Origin: UBA6898 sp964463135
GTDB lineage: Bacteria; Nitrospirota; Thermodesulfovibrionia; Thermodesulfovibrionales; UBA6898
DNA length: 64,000 bases
Assembly (NCBI GenBank): GCA_964463135.1
Contig: CAYXBA010000007.1
Span: forward strand, 80,863-144,862
Reading direction: 5' to 3'
Part shown: piece by piece, positions 43,706 to 53,092 of the stretch
Position numbering within the stretch: position 1 is the stretch's first letter
Layout of the letters: every line of letters begins with the position of its first letter
Position numbers and translations under genes: made by a program
The notes under the pieces: model-generated
Database searches by the model: none
What the model was told of the DNA's origin: nothing
The model's input: only the letters and a program-made list of their open reading frames with translations

Positions 43706-44341
43706 ATGGCAATGATACAAAAGACAGGCAGATTATTGATACTCATACTCGCGGTGGCCTTATTATTCTCGGTCCCTGCGTCAGTGTACGCTGAAGAGGA
43801 AGAGAAGAAGGCTGAGGAGTCAGATGGCAAGAAAGTCCTCGGCATAGAAAAGATCGTTCCCAAAGAGAAACTTTCAAAGCAGTACAAACGCATTCTCATA
43901 AAGAACATAAGTTTCGAGGGGACCGCAATTCAGGAGGTCGACGAGACAAAGCACCCTGATTTCAAGGATGTGGTCAAGCGGCTCGGAACAGATGTCCCGG
44001 ACAGCATAGCCTCCCAGCTCAAGGGCTGGGGCATTTTTGAAAAAGTGGTCAGAGAGGGTGCGGACATGTCCGGTGACGAAAAGACACTTATCCTCGACGC
44101 CCGCTTCACAAAGGTAACAACCGGAAACAGGGCATTACGGTTCTGGGTCGGGTTCGGGGCCGGCAGTTCTACGGTCGGCATCGCAGGAAAGCTGATCGAT
44201 AAAGAGACCGGCGAGGTGATAGCTGAATTCGAGAACAATACGTATTCGCCGGCGAGCATGTCCAACTATCAGGCTGTGCTGCCTTCAGATGGCGCGCAGA
44301 ATGCCAAGAAGATCGCGATGTTCATAAAAAAATATTATTAA
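43706..44341 (+). CDS. Exported DUF4410-like protein
   Basis: 211 residues with a signal peptide cleaved after VYA (about residue 29), a charged Glu/Lys linker, then one domain: YKRILIKNISFEGTAIQEV, ... SQLKGWGIFEKV, a glycine-rich FWVGFGAGSSTVGIAGKLID strand and an ATG after GGAGGGG. The look is that of DUF4410 and related periplasmic/lipoprotein domains of unknown role. Single gene. Confidence 0.65.
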   Translation: MAMIQKTGRLLILILAVALLFSVPASVYAEEEEKKAEESDGKKVLGIEKIVPKEKLSKQYKRILIKNISFEGTAIQEVDETKHPDFKDVVKRLGTDVPDSIASQLKGWGIFEKVVREGADMSGDEKTLILDARFTKVTTGNRALRFWVGFGAGSSTVGIAGKLIDKETGEVIAEFENNTYSPASMSNYQAVLPSDGAQNAKKIAMFIKKYY

Positions 44342-44378
44342 GAAGGACAATTACTTTTCTGTGAAGAGAGAATATTTA

Positions 44379-45575
44379 ATGAGCACTGAGATACAACTGA
44401 ACGAAAAGATATACTGGATCGGGGTCAATGACCGCCAGACCACCCTGTTCGAAGAGCTCTGGCCGATCCCAAACGGCGTAGCGTACAACTCGTATATGAT
44501 CCTTGACGACAAGGTGGCTATCATCGATGCGGTGAAGGACATCTCCATGGACCGGTATCTGGAGAAGATAAGGCGACTGCTGGGCGAGAGAAAAAAGCTC
44601 GACTATCTGATCATCAACCATATCGAGCCTGACCACTCCGGCGGCATAAAGATACTGCGCGAGGCCTTTCCCGGCATACAGATCGTGGGCAACAAAAAGA
44701 CCCTTGACCTCCTTGCCCATTTCTACGGCATCACGGACAATGTCCGGCAGGTGGAGGACAACGATATTCTCGAGCTGGGCACCTGCAGGCTGAGATTCTG
44801 CCTGACCCCCATGGTCCACTGGCCCGAGACCATGATGACCTATGAAGAGAGCCACAAGGTCCTTTTCTCCGGCGACGCCTTCGGCGGCTTCGGAAGCCTT
44901 GACGACGGTATCTTTGATGATGAGATCAAAGACCTGCAGTCGTATGAAGATGAGATGCTCAGGTATTTCACGAATGTGATCGCAAAATACAGCGTCATGG
45001 TGCAGAAGGCGATAGCGAGGATAAAAGACCTGGATATCGCCATGGTCGCCTCGACCCACGGACCTGTCTGGAGAACAAGGCCCAGGCATGCGATCGAACT
45101 GTATGACCGATGGTCCCGGCAGGAGGCCGAGGACGGGGTCGTGATCGTGTATGCCTCCATGTACGGCAACACAGAGAAGATGATGGAGGCGATCGGCCAT
45201 GCACTTGCAGCTGAAAGACCGGGCATCATAAAGATCCATAACGTCTCCCGGTCGCATCCTTCATACATCATCGCGGATATCTGGCGTTACAAGGCAATAG
45301 TGCTCGGCAGCCCGACCTATAATATGGGGCTCTTTCCGCTCATGGACCATCTGCTCCGCCTGCTCGAGAACAAGGGGCTGAAAAACCGCATTGCCGGACT
45401 GTTCGGTTCGTACGGCTGGAGCGGCGGCGGCATCAGGGAGCTGACCGAATTTGTCGGGCGCATGCAATGGCAGCTCATTGAGCCTGTCATCGAGGTGAAG
45501 TGCTCGCCCACAGAAGAGGACCTGCAGAAGTGTACCCGTCTGGGCGCAAATATCGCACAAAGGTTAAGGATATGA
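44379..45575 (+). CDS. fprA: Flavodiiron protein (FprA, A-type flavoprotein)
   Basis: 398 residues from ATG 44379 (a GTG at 44361 is the alternative). N-terminal metallo-beta-lactamase-like domain with the diiron ligands in INHIEPDHSGGIK and SGDAFGGFG, then a flavodoxin domain beginning VVIVYASMYGNTEKM that binds FMN. Such enzymes reduce O2 to water or NO to N2O in anaerobes. Its stop overlaps the next start by ATGA. Confidence 0.94.
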   Translation: MSTEIQLNEKIYWIGVNDRQTTLFEELWPIPNGVAYNSYMILDDKVAIIDAVKDISMDRYLEKIRRLLGERKKLDYLIINHIEPDHSGGIKILREAFPGIQIVGNKKTLDLLAHFYGITDNVRQVEDNDILELGTCRLRFCLTPMVHWPETMMTYEESHKVLFSGDAFGGFGSLDDGIFDDEIKDLQSYEDEMLRYFTNVIAKYSVMVQKAIARIKDLDIAMVASTHGPVWRTRPRHAIELYDRWSRQEAEDGVVIVYASMYGNTEKMMEAIGHALAAERPGIIKIHNVSRSHPSYIIADIWRYKAIVLGSPTYNMGLFPLMDHLLRLLENKGLKNRIAGLFGSYGWSGGGIRELTEFVGRMQWQLIEPVIEVKCSPTEEDLQKCTRLGANIAQRLRI

Positions 45576-46393
45576 ATATACTTAACAGGCTCGAAAGGAC
45601 GCTCGGCCGCTATGCGATCAAACAGCTGATCGTCTATATCGTCGGCATCAATGCCCTGATCTATGTGCTGAGGATCACGATGCCGCAGAGCGATGCAATC
45701 AGCAGGCTCTGGCTCGACCCGCAGCTGATCATGCAGGGCGAGGTCTGGAGGCTTATCACCTGGATATTCATACCGCCCTCTGCCTCGCTGCTCTGGATCT
45801 TCTTTATCCTCTACTTCTATTACATGGTCGGCATCGGCCTGGAGCAGGAATGGGGAAGCTTCAGGTTCAATATCTACTATTTCACTGGCGTAGCAGGCAC
45901 GGTCATTGCGGCCTTCATCGTCGGGTACGGTTCGACCGGCCTGTACCTGAACCTCTCGCTCTTCCTGGCCTTTGCATACATCTATCCGGACTTTGAGATC
46001 CTGCTCTTCTTTATCCTGCCGGTGAAGATCAAATACCTGGGCTGGCTGAACTGGGCCTTTATCGCTTTCACGGTCATAACAGCTCCGGTCCCGGAAAAAG
46101 TGGCGGCAATAGTATCGATCTCCAATTTCTTCCTCTTCTTCGGCAGCGACATCGTCAGCACCATAAGGAACCGCGGCTCTGCGTACCACCGGCGCGGCAC
46201 CTTCAAACGGGCTTTCCATGCACCAGAACAAAAGGGCTTTATCCATAAATGCACGGTCTGCGGCAAGACTGAAAACGACGATATCACTCTGGAGTTCAGA
46301 TACTGCTCGACCTGTGAAGGAGATCATGAATACTGCATGACGCATCTGAAGGCGCATGAACATATCAAGAAAGCTGGCCAGCCGGCAAGCTGA
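45572..46393 (+). CDS. Rhomboid-like membrane protein with C-terminal zinc ribbon
   Basis: 273 residues. About six membrane helices; GEVWRLITWIFIPPSASLLW closely mimics rhomboid EVWRLxTxxF starts. The rhomboid catalytic GxSG Ser is not evident (the corresponding helix reads GSTGLYLNLSLFLAFAYIYP), so it is probably a non-proteolytic pseudo-rhomboid. The C-terminal tail has CTVCGKTEN ... CSTCEGDHEYC metal ligands. Overlaps fprA by ATGA, suggesting joint expression. Confidence 0.65.
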   Translation: MNILNRLERTLGRYAIKQLIVYIVGINALIYVLRITMPQSDAISRLWLDPQLIMQGEVWRLITWIFIPPSASLLWIFFILYFYYMVGIGLEQEWGSFRFNIYYFTGVAGTVIAAFIVGYGSTGLYLNLSLFLAFAYIYPDFEILLFFILPVKIKYLGWLNWAFIAFTVITAPVPEKVAAIVSISNFFLFFGSDIVSTIRNRGSAYHRRGTFKRAFHAPEQKGFIHKCTVCGKTENDDITLEFRYCSTCEGDHEYCMTHLKAHEHIKKAGQPAS

Positions 46394-46414
46394 CAGACTG
46401 AAAAGCTAAGAACG

Positions 46415-46672
46415 ATGAACTATAAACATTTTATCAATACCCAATGCGAGTTTCTGCCATGCCACAAGCTGGAAGACTGGAAGTCCTGCCTCTTCTGCTA
46501 CTGCCCGCTTTTTCTCCTCGGCTGTTCCGGAAACTTCAGCATCCTGCCGACAGGCTTCAAGGACTGCTCCCAATGCGTAATCCCGCATACCGAGGAAGGC
46601 TGGGACATGATCCAGGAAGAACTCCAGAAACAGTTGTACCGCCAGGACAGACAGCACAAACTGCCGTACTGA
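46415..46672 (+). CDS. Cysteine-rich small domain protein
   Basis: 85 residues with eight Cys: NTQCEFLPCHK, SCLFCYCPLF, LGCSGN and KDCSQCVIPH. Matches the short cysteine-rich family (PF04071) that often occurs alone or near cobalamin genes; likely binds a metal or cluster. Starts 21 bp after the rhomboid-like gene. Confidence 0.75.
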   Translation: MNYKHFINTQCEFLPCHKLEDWKSCLFCYCPLFLLGCSGNFSILPTGFKDCSQCVIPHTEEGWDMIQEELQKQLYRQDRQHKLPY

Positions 46673-46754
46673 TAGTCTGAAGCTGTTTAGGCCTATAGGT
46701 TTTTAGGCCAAGGCTCTGCCTGTACCTATCAGTCTACAGTCTAAACAGCTTCGG
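46669..46754. repeat. Imperfect palindromic repeat, copy 4
   Basis: CTGATAGTCTGAAGCTGTTTAG ... CAGTCTACAGTCTAAACAGC, same family as copies 1-3, with an extra inner hairpin (GGCCTATAGG.../TTTTAGGCC). Confidence 0.7.
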
Positions 46755-46784
46755 GTGTTTCGAAGAAGCGCCTTCTAACGTATA

Positions 46785-47732
46785 ATGTCCCTTATGCAGG
46801 ATATCCTCTTTTCGTTCGGTCTGATCATACTGGCAGGTGCTGCCTGCCGGAGGTTTAGGATCGGCAATATCGATGCTGACTCGCTGCGCCAGGGCATCGG
46901 TGTGATGGTGCTGAACATCTTCCTCCCTGCACTCTGCATAAAGACGCTCGCCACCTCAAGTATCGATATCGAAACCATACTGATCCCGGCGACCGCAATA
47001 GTCACGACCCTCTCGACACTTGCCATAGCGGTCATGGTCTATACGCTGCTGGGCAGGATCATGCACCTCACGCCGCAGGAAAAGGGGGTGCTGGTCATCT
47101 CGGCCGCATTCGGGAATGTCACATACCTCGGGCTTCCGGTGCTGACCGGACTGTATGGCCCCGGAGCCGCCAAGTACGCCCTCTTCTATGACCTCCTGGC
47201 AACAACCCCAGTACTCTGGCTGGCAGGCGCATCCCTGGCATCAAGGTATGGCGAGAACCGGAAGCTGAACATGCGGGAATCGGTCATGACGATCATCTCG
47301 CTGCCGCCTATCTGGGGCATAGCCTGCGGCATAGTGCTGAAACTTGCCGGGATACCCCTCCCTGCTTTTCTCATGAAAACGCTCGAAATGCTCGGCAGCC
47401 TTGTGGTCCCGCTCATGATTTTCAGCATCGGACTGGCGCTTACACTACCGCGGGTGGGCCACGCGTACGCCATCATCCCGGCGGTCATCATAAAGATGGC
47501 GGTCTCGCCGTTCATCTCGTTCACAACCGGGCAGGCACTCGGGCTTCAGGGAGAGGCCCTTTCCTCGATGCTGCTGGAGGGCGCCATGCCGACCATGGTC
47601 CTTTCGCTCCTGATCGCAGCGCGGTTCAGGCTCGACATTGCCCTGTCCGCCTTCATAATCCTGGTAACAACGGTCCTTTCCTTCTTTACCCTGCCGCTTG
47701 CAGTCCATATATCGGGGCTGCTGGTCAGATAG
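46785..47732 (+). CDS. AEC (auxin efflux carrier) family transporter
   Basis: 315 residues, about ten membrane helices in two halves. N-terminal half has GVMVLNIFLPALCIKTLA with the Asn-containing unwound helix, the second half GALPTMV-like EGAMPTMVLSLLIAARF. Predicted permease for small organic acids or amino acids; substrate unknown. Single gene after repeat copy 4. Confidence 0.88.
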   Translation: MSLMQDILFSFGLIILAGAACRRFRIGNIDADSLRQGIGVMVLNIFLPALCIKTLATSSIDIETILIPATAIVTTLSTLAIAVMVYTLLGRIMHLTPQEKGVLVISAAFGNVTYLGLPVLTGLYGPGAAKYALFYDLLATTPVLWLAGASLASRYGENRKLNMRESVMTIISLPPIWGIACGIVLKLAGIPLPAFLMKTLEMLGSLVVPLMIFSIGLALTLPRVGHAYAIIPAVIIKMAVSPFISFTTGQALGLQGEALSSMLLEGAMPTMVLSLLIAARFRLDIALSAFIILVTTVLSFFTLPLAVHISGLLVR

Positions 47733-47773
47733 CCACAGGATATTCCGCCAGGAGCAGTTCAGCAGAATAGCTA

Positions 47774-47802
47774 TTGATTATGCCCATGGTTTTCACTATA
47801 AT
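47774..47802 (+). promoter_or_regulatory. Sigma70-type promoter of the 47847 gene
   Basis: TTGATT (47774-47779), 17-bp spacer, TATAAT (47797-47802); start codon 45 bp downstream. Confidence 0.7.
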
Positions 47803-47846
47803 GGAACCAGATTCAGGGTATGCGGCAAAAACAAGGAGGAATTATC

Positions 47847-48152
47847 ATGAAAAAGATCACAGCGATTATCCTGGTATTGGCTTTTCTTCTGGTATCAGTT
47901 CCCGTATTTGCAGTCCCGGATGATGGACCCATGGAGGGCGATATACTGATGGCGCGGCCCCTTGGCATCGTATCGATCGTCGGCGGAGCAGCCCTCTGGC
48001 TTGTTTCGTTCCCCTTTGCCCTCATAAGCGGAAGTGTACCGCAGACAACAGAAGCCCTTATAACCTATCCGGTAAAATATACCTTTGCACGGCCTATCGG
48101 GGACTTTGATTATGAGCCGACCTCGACTCTGACAGAAGAGGACAAACAGTAA
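47847..48152 (+). CDS. Small exported/membrane protein of unknown function
   Basis: 101 residues from ATG 47847 after AAGGAGG. Signal peptide to VFA (about residue 22), short polar part MEGDILMARPLG, a membrane-like helix IVSIVGGAALWLVSFPFALI and an end region TYPVKYTFARPIGDFDYEP. The ARPLG..TYPVKYTFARPIGDF build recurs in small multi-heme/LPS-associated exported proteins of related bacteria by impression only; no function assigned. Own promoter and terminator. Confidence 0.7.
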   Translation: MKKITAIILVLAFLLVSVPVFAVPDDGPMEGDILMARPLGIVSIVGGAALWLVSFPFALISGSVPQTTEALITYPVKYTFARPIGDFDYEPTSTLTEEDKQ

Positions 48153-48202
48153 CGAGGTCGCATATCAACAGTCAACGCTGATATCATCCGGAAGGATAAA
48201 GA

Positions 48203-48245
48203 GAAGGGCTGCGGCCGGGAAACCATAAGGTTGCAGCCCTTTTTA
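48203..48245 (+). terminator. Rho-independent terminator
   Basis: AAGGGCTGCGGCC/GGTTGCAGCCCTT stem (two G-U pairs) followed by a T run. Confidence 0.8.
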
Positions 48246-48275
48246 TTCCCGGATCACCTGATATAATCCACGACC

Positions 48276-49349
48276 ATGTTCAGAATACTCCTCGCTGAAG
48301 ACAATAAGGACAACCAGGCAGTCTATCGAAGAATGCTCGAAGGGGCAGGATACGCTATCGACATTGCTGAAAACGGGAGAGAGGCGGTAACGGCGTTCAG
48401 GGATGCAGCCTATGATCTTATCCTGATGGACCTCCAGATGCCGGAGATGGACGGCAGGGAAGCAGCCGCGCAGATAAGACGCCTTGACACCGGCAGCAGG
48501 GTCCCGATTATAGCCTTCACCGCACTGCCTTCAGACCCGCACCGGCAGGAATGCCTTGATCAGGGCATGAATGATTTTCTGAACAAGCCCTGCGATGAAC
48601 AGACGCTTCTTTCCTGCATCAAAACGTGGCAGGAGAAAAGACCGATGGTCCTTATTGTCGACGATATGAAGGAAAGCAGGCAGTTGCTGAAGCACTATCT
48701 GAAAGAGACTCCCTATGATTTTTCAGTTGCAAAAAATGGCGTGGAGGCCATTGCCGCCTTTAAAAAGGATGACCGAATAGCCCTGATCCTGATGGACATG
48801 GAGATGCCGGTCATGGACGGTTATACCGCAGCAAGAGCCATTCAATCTCTTATGGGAGACCGGAACGTTCCGATCATTGCTATGACAGCCCATGCGGGCG
48901 AACATCAGGTGCAGCAGTGCCTCCGGGCAGGCTGCACAGGATACCTCAGCAAACCCGTCACCAGCCAATCACTCATGAAAGCGCTTGCAGAACATCTGAA
49001 GAGACCGGATGCAGCCCTGCATGGCAAACAGGTAAAGGACCCGGGAGAGAAGAACGTGGTAGAGATAGACCCGGACATCGCTGCACTCGTGCCCGGATTT
49101 CTCAATAACCGCAAGAACGATGCTGCAAAGATCTGCGAACTTCTTGCAGAAGGGAATTTCGGGGATATCCGCATCATCGGCCACAGCATGGCCGGAAGCG
49201 CCGGAGGGTACGGCTTCCCGGAGATCGGGAAGATGGGCAGGGCACTGGAGACAGCTGCGCTCGCCTCCGGGACAGATGAGATCAGGAAGGTGAACGACCA
49301 GTTGATGGAATATCTTGCAACTGTTCTTGTCGTGGAGAAAAAGGTCTGA
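48276..49349 (+). CDS. Tandem receiver/Hpt phosphorelay protein
   Basis: 357 residues. Two receiver domains (residues about 3-115 and 126-243) with acceptor Asp in LILMDLQMPEMDG and LILMDMEMPVMDG, then a C-terminal Hpt domain whose IIGHSMAGSAGGYGF motif supplies the phosphorylated His. No kinase domain, so it shuttles phosphate for some unlinked hybrid kinase. The single-receiver gene on the other strand is its immediate neighbour. Confidence 0.87.
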   Translation: MFRILLAEDNKDNQAVYRRMLEGAGYAIDIAENGREAVTAFRDAAYDLILMDLQMPEMDGREAAAQIRRLDTGSRVPIIAFTALPSDPHRQECLDQGMNDFLNKPCDEQTLLSCIKTWQEKRPMVLIVDDMKESRQLLKHYLKETPYDFSVAKNGVEAIAAFKKDDRIALILMDMEMPVMDGYTAARAIQSLMGDRNVPIIAMTAHAGEHQVQQCLRAGCTGYLSKPVTSQSLMKALAEHLKRPDAALHGKQVKDPGEKNVVEIDPDIAALVPGFLNNRKNDAAKICELLAEGNFGDIRIIGHSMAGSAGGYGFPEIGKMGRALETAALASGTDEIRKVNDQLMEYLATVLVVEKKV

Positions 49350-49358
49350 GGCAGCCTG

Positions 49359-49745
49359 CTACTTCAGCAGCGCATCCACTTTGCTCAAAAGATCGTTCTT
49401 CGAAAAAGGTTTCACCATAAAGGCATCCGCCTTGAATTCGACCATCTCGAACCGGTATTTCTGGGTCTTATAGACGCTTGACATGAGCATGACCCTGGGC
49501 TTCTTTGCCAGACGCGGCTCTTCCTTCATCTTTTTGCAGAGCTCAAAACCATGAATGCCCGGTATGAGGCCGTCAATTATGGCAAGGTCAGGCTGATACT
49601 CAAGGGCAAGTTCAAAGGCCTCATCTCCCCGTCGGGATGCGATAAGTTCATGGCCTGAATCCTTCAGGAAGTGCTGGATAAGGACGAGCGTATCAGTATC
49701 GTCCTCAACGATCAGGATCTTCTTCTTATCTGCAGATGTTGTCAT
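49359..49745 (-). CDS. Single-domain response regulator
   Basis: 128 residues, CheY-type receiver only. ILIVEDDTDTLVLI acidic pocket, acceptor Asp in LAIIDGLIPGIHG and the Lys in FMVKPFSKNDLL. No output domain, so it acts by protein contact or in a phosphorelay, perhaps with the convergent receiver/Hpt protein. Confidence 0.88.
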   Translation of the reverse strand: MTTSADKKKILIVEDDTDTLVLIQHFLKDSGHELIASRRGDEAFELALEYQPDLAIIDGLIPGIHGFELCKKMKEEPRLAKKPRVMLMSSVYKTQKYRFEMVEFKADAFMVKPFSKNDLLSKVDALLK

Positions 49746-49802
49746 ATCCTGTATAACCCTGACATAAGGAGAGCGCAGGCGCTCCCCACTGTCAGCGGGA
49801 TC

Positions 49803-50195
49803 CTATTTTCCAATGCCTATGTCCTCAGGATGAAAACCCGGGATGAGTTTTGTCTTCCTGGTCATCATGCTGATGAAAAGGCGCGCGATCAGATCATGCA
49901 TGATGATCGTCTTTTTGTTCCTGCTCTTTGCCAGGTGTTCCTTGATCCTCTTCTTCAGCTTGAGATCTCCGGACACCTCTATGAGAATGTCGATGTCCCC
50001 GCTCTTTTTTACCAGATCCATCGGCTTCGTGGTAGTGAATATGCCTTTGGTGGCTGCCAGCCGTATGCCAGGCGCCTTTTCATTGATATCAGCCACACCG
50101 ATCACCTCAACATACCGGTATTTGAGGAATTCCTTGAGCAGGGGTGTCCCTGTTCTTCCTGCACCGATAAGACCTATCCTGACCTTGTCTGACAT
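49803..50195 (-). CDS. NAD(P)-binding Rossmann protein, short dehydrogenase-like
   Basis: 130 residues: RIGLIGAGRTGTPLLKEFL nucleotide-binding motif and IDILIEVSGDL, as in the N-terminal domains of homoserine/aspartate dehydrogenases, but there is no catalytic C-terminal domain. Possibly a stand-alone sensor or truncated enzyme. ATG after GGAGGTGG. Confidence 0.65.
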   Translation of the reverse strand: MSDKVRIGLIGAGRTGTPLLKEFLKYRYVEVIGVADINEKAPGIRLAATKGIFTTTKPMDLVKKSGDIDILIEVSGDLKLKKRIKEHLAKSRNKKTIIMHDLIARLFISMMTRKTKLIPGFHPEDIGIGK

Positions 50196-50368
50196 GAATC
50201 CACCTCCGTAATGTAATTTTATGCATTATAAACATTCTGAGTGGAAAAATGAATGCCAACTCAACAGTTGTCATGCAATGCAGTTTCAGCCTGCAATACC
50301 GGCAGACCCCTGGACTGCACAAATACCTGTCGCAGGGTTATACTATGACACTGAACAGGAGGATCGCC

Positions 50369-51259
50369 ATGACCCGCGGAAAGGTATACATCCAGGCACT
50401 GATCTGCCTTCTTATTTCCCTGCTGCTGATGCCAGGGTGCACACCCCAGCAGGTACAGCCGACGCTGAAACCGGCCAGGGTCGCTCTGGTCCTGGGTGCC
50501 GGCGCATCACGCGGCTTTGCGCATATCGGCGTTATCAAGGTGCTTGAGGCGAACAGGATACCGGTCCATATGGTCATCGGCACAAGCGCAGGCAGCTTTG
50601 TCGGCAGCCTCTATGCATACGGATATTCGTCTTTCCAGCTCCAGAAGATGGCCCACTCTCTTGATAAGAACGAGATCATTGACCTGACCCTCCCGGACAA
50701 CGGATTCGTCAAGGGAGAGAGGCTGGAAGAATACGTCAATGTCATGGTAAAGAACACACCGCTTGAAAAGATGCGGATACCCTTCTACGCTGTTGCAGCA
50801 AACATCCAGAACGGGCAGGAGGTGATCTTTTCTAAAGGCAATACCGGTACTGCAGTAAGGGCGAGCTGTTCCATACCCGGCATTTTCAGGCCGGTGAAAA
50901 TAGACGGAAAGATGTATGTGGACGGCGGCCTGGTCAGTCCGGTTGCGGTCGATGCAGCACGCAGGCTCGGCGCAGACATCGTGATCGCCGTTGACATCTC
51001 GGCAGACATCGACGCACGGCAGCCGGATGGCACCGCAGAGACGATCCTCCAGTCGATCGGGATCATGCAGTCGAAGATCTCCGCCATACAGCTTGCAAAG
51101 GCCGACGTGATCATACGGCCAAGGGTGGGACGCATCGGGTCTGCGGACTTTGAGAAACGTCTCGATGCCATGATCGAAGGGGAAAAGGCAGCCATCGATA
51201 TGCTGCCCCAGCTCCAGACGATCATTACCCGGCTGAGACAGGAGAAACGGCTGGATTGA
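50369..51259 (+). CDS. Patatin-like phospholipase lipoprotein
   Basis: 296 residues from ATG 50369, which follows AGGAGG; earlier ATGs at 50249 and 50345 lack one. Signal peptide with lipobox LMPGC (lipidated Cys near residue 24). Patatin motifs: oxyanion loop GAGASRGFAHIGV, nucleophile elbow GTSAGS, and Asp of the dyad in VDGGLVSPVA. Similar to RssA-type periplasmic/inner-membrane hydrolases; predicted lysophospholipase. Confidence 0.9.
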   Translation: MTRGKVYIQALICLLISLLLMPGCTPQQVQPTLKPARVALVLGAGASRGFAHIGVIKVLEANRIPVHMVIGTSAGSFVGSLYAYGYSSFQLQKMAHSLDKNEIIDLTLPDNGFVKGERLEEYVNVMVKNTPLEKMRIPFYAVAANIQNGQEVIFSKGNTGTAVRASCSIPGIFRPVKIDGKMYVDGGLVSPVAVDAARRLGADIVIAVDISADIDARQPDGTAETILQSIGIMQSKISAIQLAKADVIIRPRVGRIGSADFEKRLDAMIEGEKAAIDMLPQLQTIITRLRQEKRLD

Positions 51260-51279
51260 GAACGATCAGCCCGCAGCGG

Positions 51280-52989
51280 TTATAGCTCCCCGTCATCAGA
51301 CTTCATATTGACCGGCTGTTCCTGCATCTGTCTCATGGTCTCCTGCAGCTCTGCATTGCCGGGGTCATCAGTCAGGGCCCGCTGCAGCAGATCAATGGCC
51401 CCCTCAGTGTCCAGCATCTCATATCTGAGAAGGGCATGCTGCAGCCGGAGCGAGCTCCTTTGTGCAGGCGTTGCCTGGGTACTTTCGCTCAGCTGACGAA
51501 GGATCTCACCTTCCCTGCCTGAGATCTCCATCCTCAATGCTGCCTGCTGCAGATCTTTCTCATAACGGATAAGTCGGACCGGATGTGCATTCCCCAGTAT
51601 CAGAAAATAGAGACAGAGCAGTACGCCAAGAGCCGGAACCATGATCCGCTTTGCCCTGATCCCGGTTATTGTTTCCTCTGCCAAATATCCGGCAGCAGGC
51701 CAGAGTACAAGCATGATCGGCAGCCGGTAGCGCCACGAGACAAAGGTCATCAGGAGAGCAAGAAGATAAGAAACGAAAAAGAGATGCATCACCCAGTAGC
51801 GTCTGAATTCCCGCAGCGAAAGCAGCAGCCCTGCCATCCCAAGAGGCAGGAGAATTACTATATTCGGCAGGAGGGCCAGAAAAGGAGAGCGGCCAATGAG
51901 ATACTGGTAATTCCCATTGTTCTGCAGCTCATAAAAGCTGAAGAAGAGCTGCAATTTTTCCCTCATAAGAAGGATGAAGGCAGCCCTGTCCTGGGTCACA
52001 AAATCAAACACCTTCTTCTTCCAGTGGCGCGAGACCTCTGAGGCCGACAGGCTCCGGCCTGTCTCCTGTTCGGCGACCCGTCTGGCATCAAAGAAATGGC
52101 CGGCAACATTGGGCCTGACACCATCCACCACGCTGTACGCACCCCAGGCACCCTTATGGTTTCCTATATACATATGGATCCCGTCAAGAGTACTGCTGAC
52201 CGCAAAATCATGCGCAACAGCGTAGTTCCTGAGCGCAAAGGGAAGGAGTGCTGCCACCAGACCGCAGACAAGCAGGCCTGTCCGCAGAAGCCGCTGCGGC
52301 AGGGACCTCAGATACGTCAGGTTGTCCTGCATGACAGCCCCGGTCCGTCCGGCAATAAGATAGGCACAGGTGAAGAAGATAAATATGGCCGCCTGCGGAT
52401 GATTGGCATACGTCAGCCCCATCACGAGGCCGGTAACAACCCAGTATCTTTTTCTCCTGCTGTCTATTGCAATAACAAGCAGGAGGAGGGAAAGAGCGAG
52501 GAGAAAAAGCTCAAGGGACGTCTTATACATGCTGGTATCAAAGACAACGAAAGGACCGTAGAGCGCAACACCGCAGGCAGCAGGCAGCGCGATACCCTCC
52601 TTTTTGAAAAGCCTCTTCGAAAAAAGATAGGTCAGGAGGATCGTACCGCAGCCCAGCACAATATTGGCAATACGCGCTGTCCAGAAGGAGTCACCGAAAA
52701 GGGCATAGAGGCTGCCGAGAAAATACATGTACAGGGCAGAAGAAAAATAGTATACATCCCTTCCCAGAAGGATATCTCCGGCAGCGACCCTGCGGGCAAG
52801 GTCATGGTTGACTGCTGCATCAGAACCGGCGTACGGCAGTGCAAAATCGGGATAGGACGATATCTGGTGCAGATAGATAAGTCTGACACAGAGGCCGAGC
52901 AGAACAATGGCAAATACTATGACCGGTCTCTGCAGGGAAGGGACCGATACCGACTTTTTCTGCTCAAAATGAGATTCTGACATTTTCAT
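51280..52989 (-). CDS. GT39-like membrane glycosyltransferase with C-terminal TPR-like tail
   Basis: 569 residues, about ten to twelve membrane helices. An Asp-containing first periplasmic loop (AGSDAAVNHDLAR) follows helix 1 as in the dolichyl-phosphate-mannose/ArnT-like GT-C superfamily. The C-terminal 100 residues are soluble with a TPR-like repeat (LRYEMLDTEGAIDLLQRALTDDPGN). Substrate unknown; protein O-glycosylation or lipid modification are options. Confidence 0.78.
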   Translation of the reverse strand: MKMSESHFEQKKSVSVPSLQRPVIVFAIVLLGLCVRLIYLHQISSYPDFALPYAGSDAAVNHDLARRVAAGDILLGRDVYYFSSALYMYFLGSLYALFGDSFWTARIANIVLGCGTILLTYLFSKRLFKKEGIALPAACGVALYGPFVVFDTSMYKTSLELFLLALSLLLLVIAIDSRRKRYWVVTGLVMGLTYANHPQAAIFIFFTCAYLIAGRTGAVMQDNLTYLRSLPQRLLRTGLLVCGLVAALLPFALRNYAVAHDFAVSSTLDGIHMYIGNHKGAWGAYSVVDGVRPNVAGHFFDARRVAEQETGRSLSASEVSRHWKKKVFDFVTQDRAAFILLMREKLQLFFSFYELQNNGNYQYLIGRSPFLALLPNIVILLPLGMAGLLLSLREFRRYWVMHLFFVSYLLALLMTFVSWRYRLPIMLVLWPAAGYLAEETITGIRAKRIMVPALGVLLCLYFLILGNAHPVRLIRYEKDLQQAALRMEISGREGEILRQLSESTQATPAQRSSLRLQHALLRYEMLDTEGAIDLLQRALTDDPGNAELQETMRQMQEQPVNMKSDDGEL

Positions 52990-53055
52990 AGTTTGCCGTA
53001 TGAAAATACCACGTTAACAGCTTAATTTACCTGCTTTTTTTCAGTCTAAAAAAGC

Positions 53056-53084
53056 TTGACATTTATATATCCAGTTGATATCGT
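53056..53084 (+). promoter_or_regulatory. Promoter of the TPR/FecR/cyclase run
   Basis: TTGACA (53056-53061), 17-bp spacer, weak -10 TATCGT (53079-53084); the start codon at 53093 would be almost leaderless and shows no ribosome-binding site. Confidence 0.45.
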
Positions 53085-53092
53085 AACCCACT

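Noticed and set aside
44376..45257. 293-codon ORF antisense to fprA
   Set aside because: Shadow of the flavodiiron gene.
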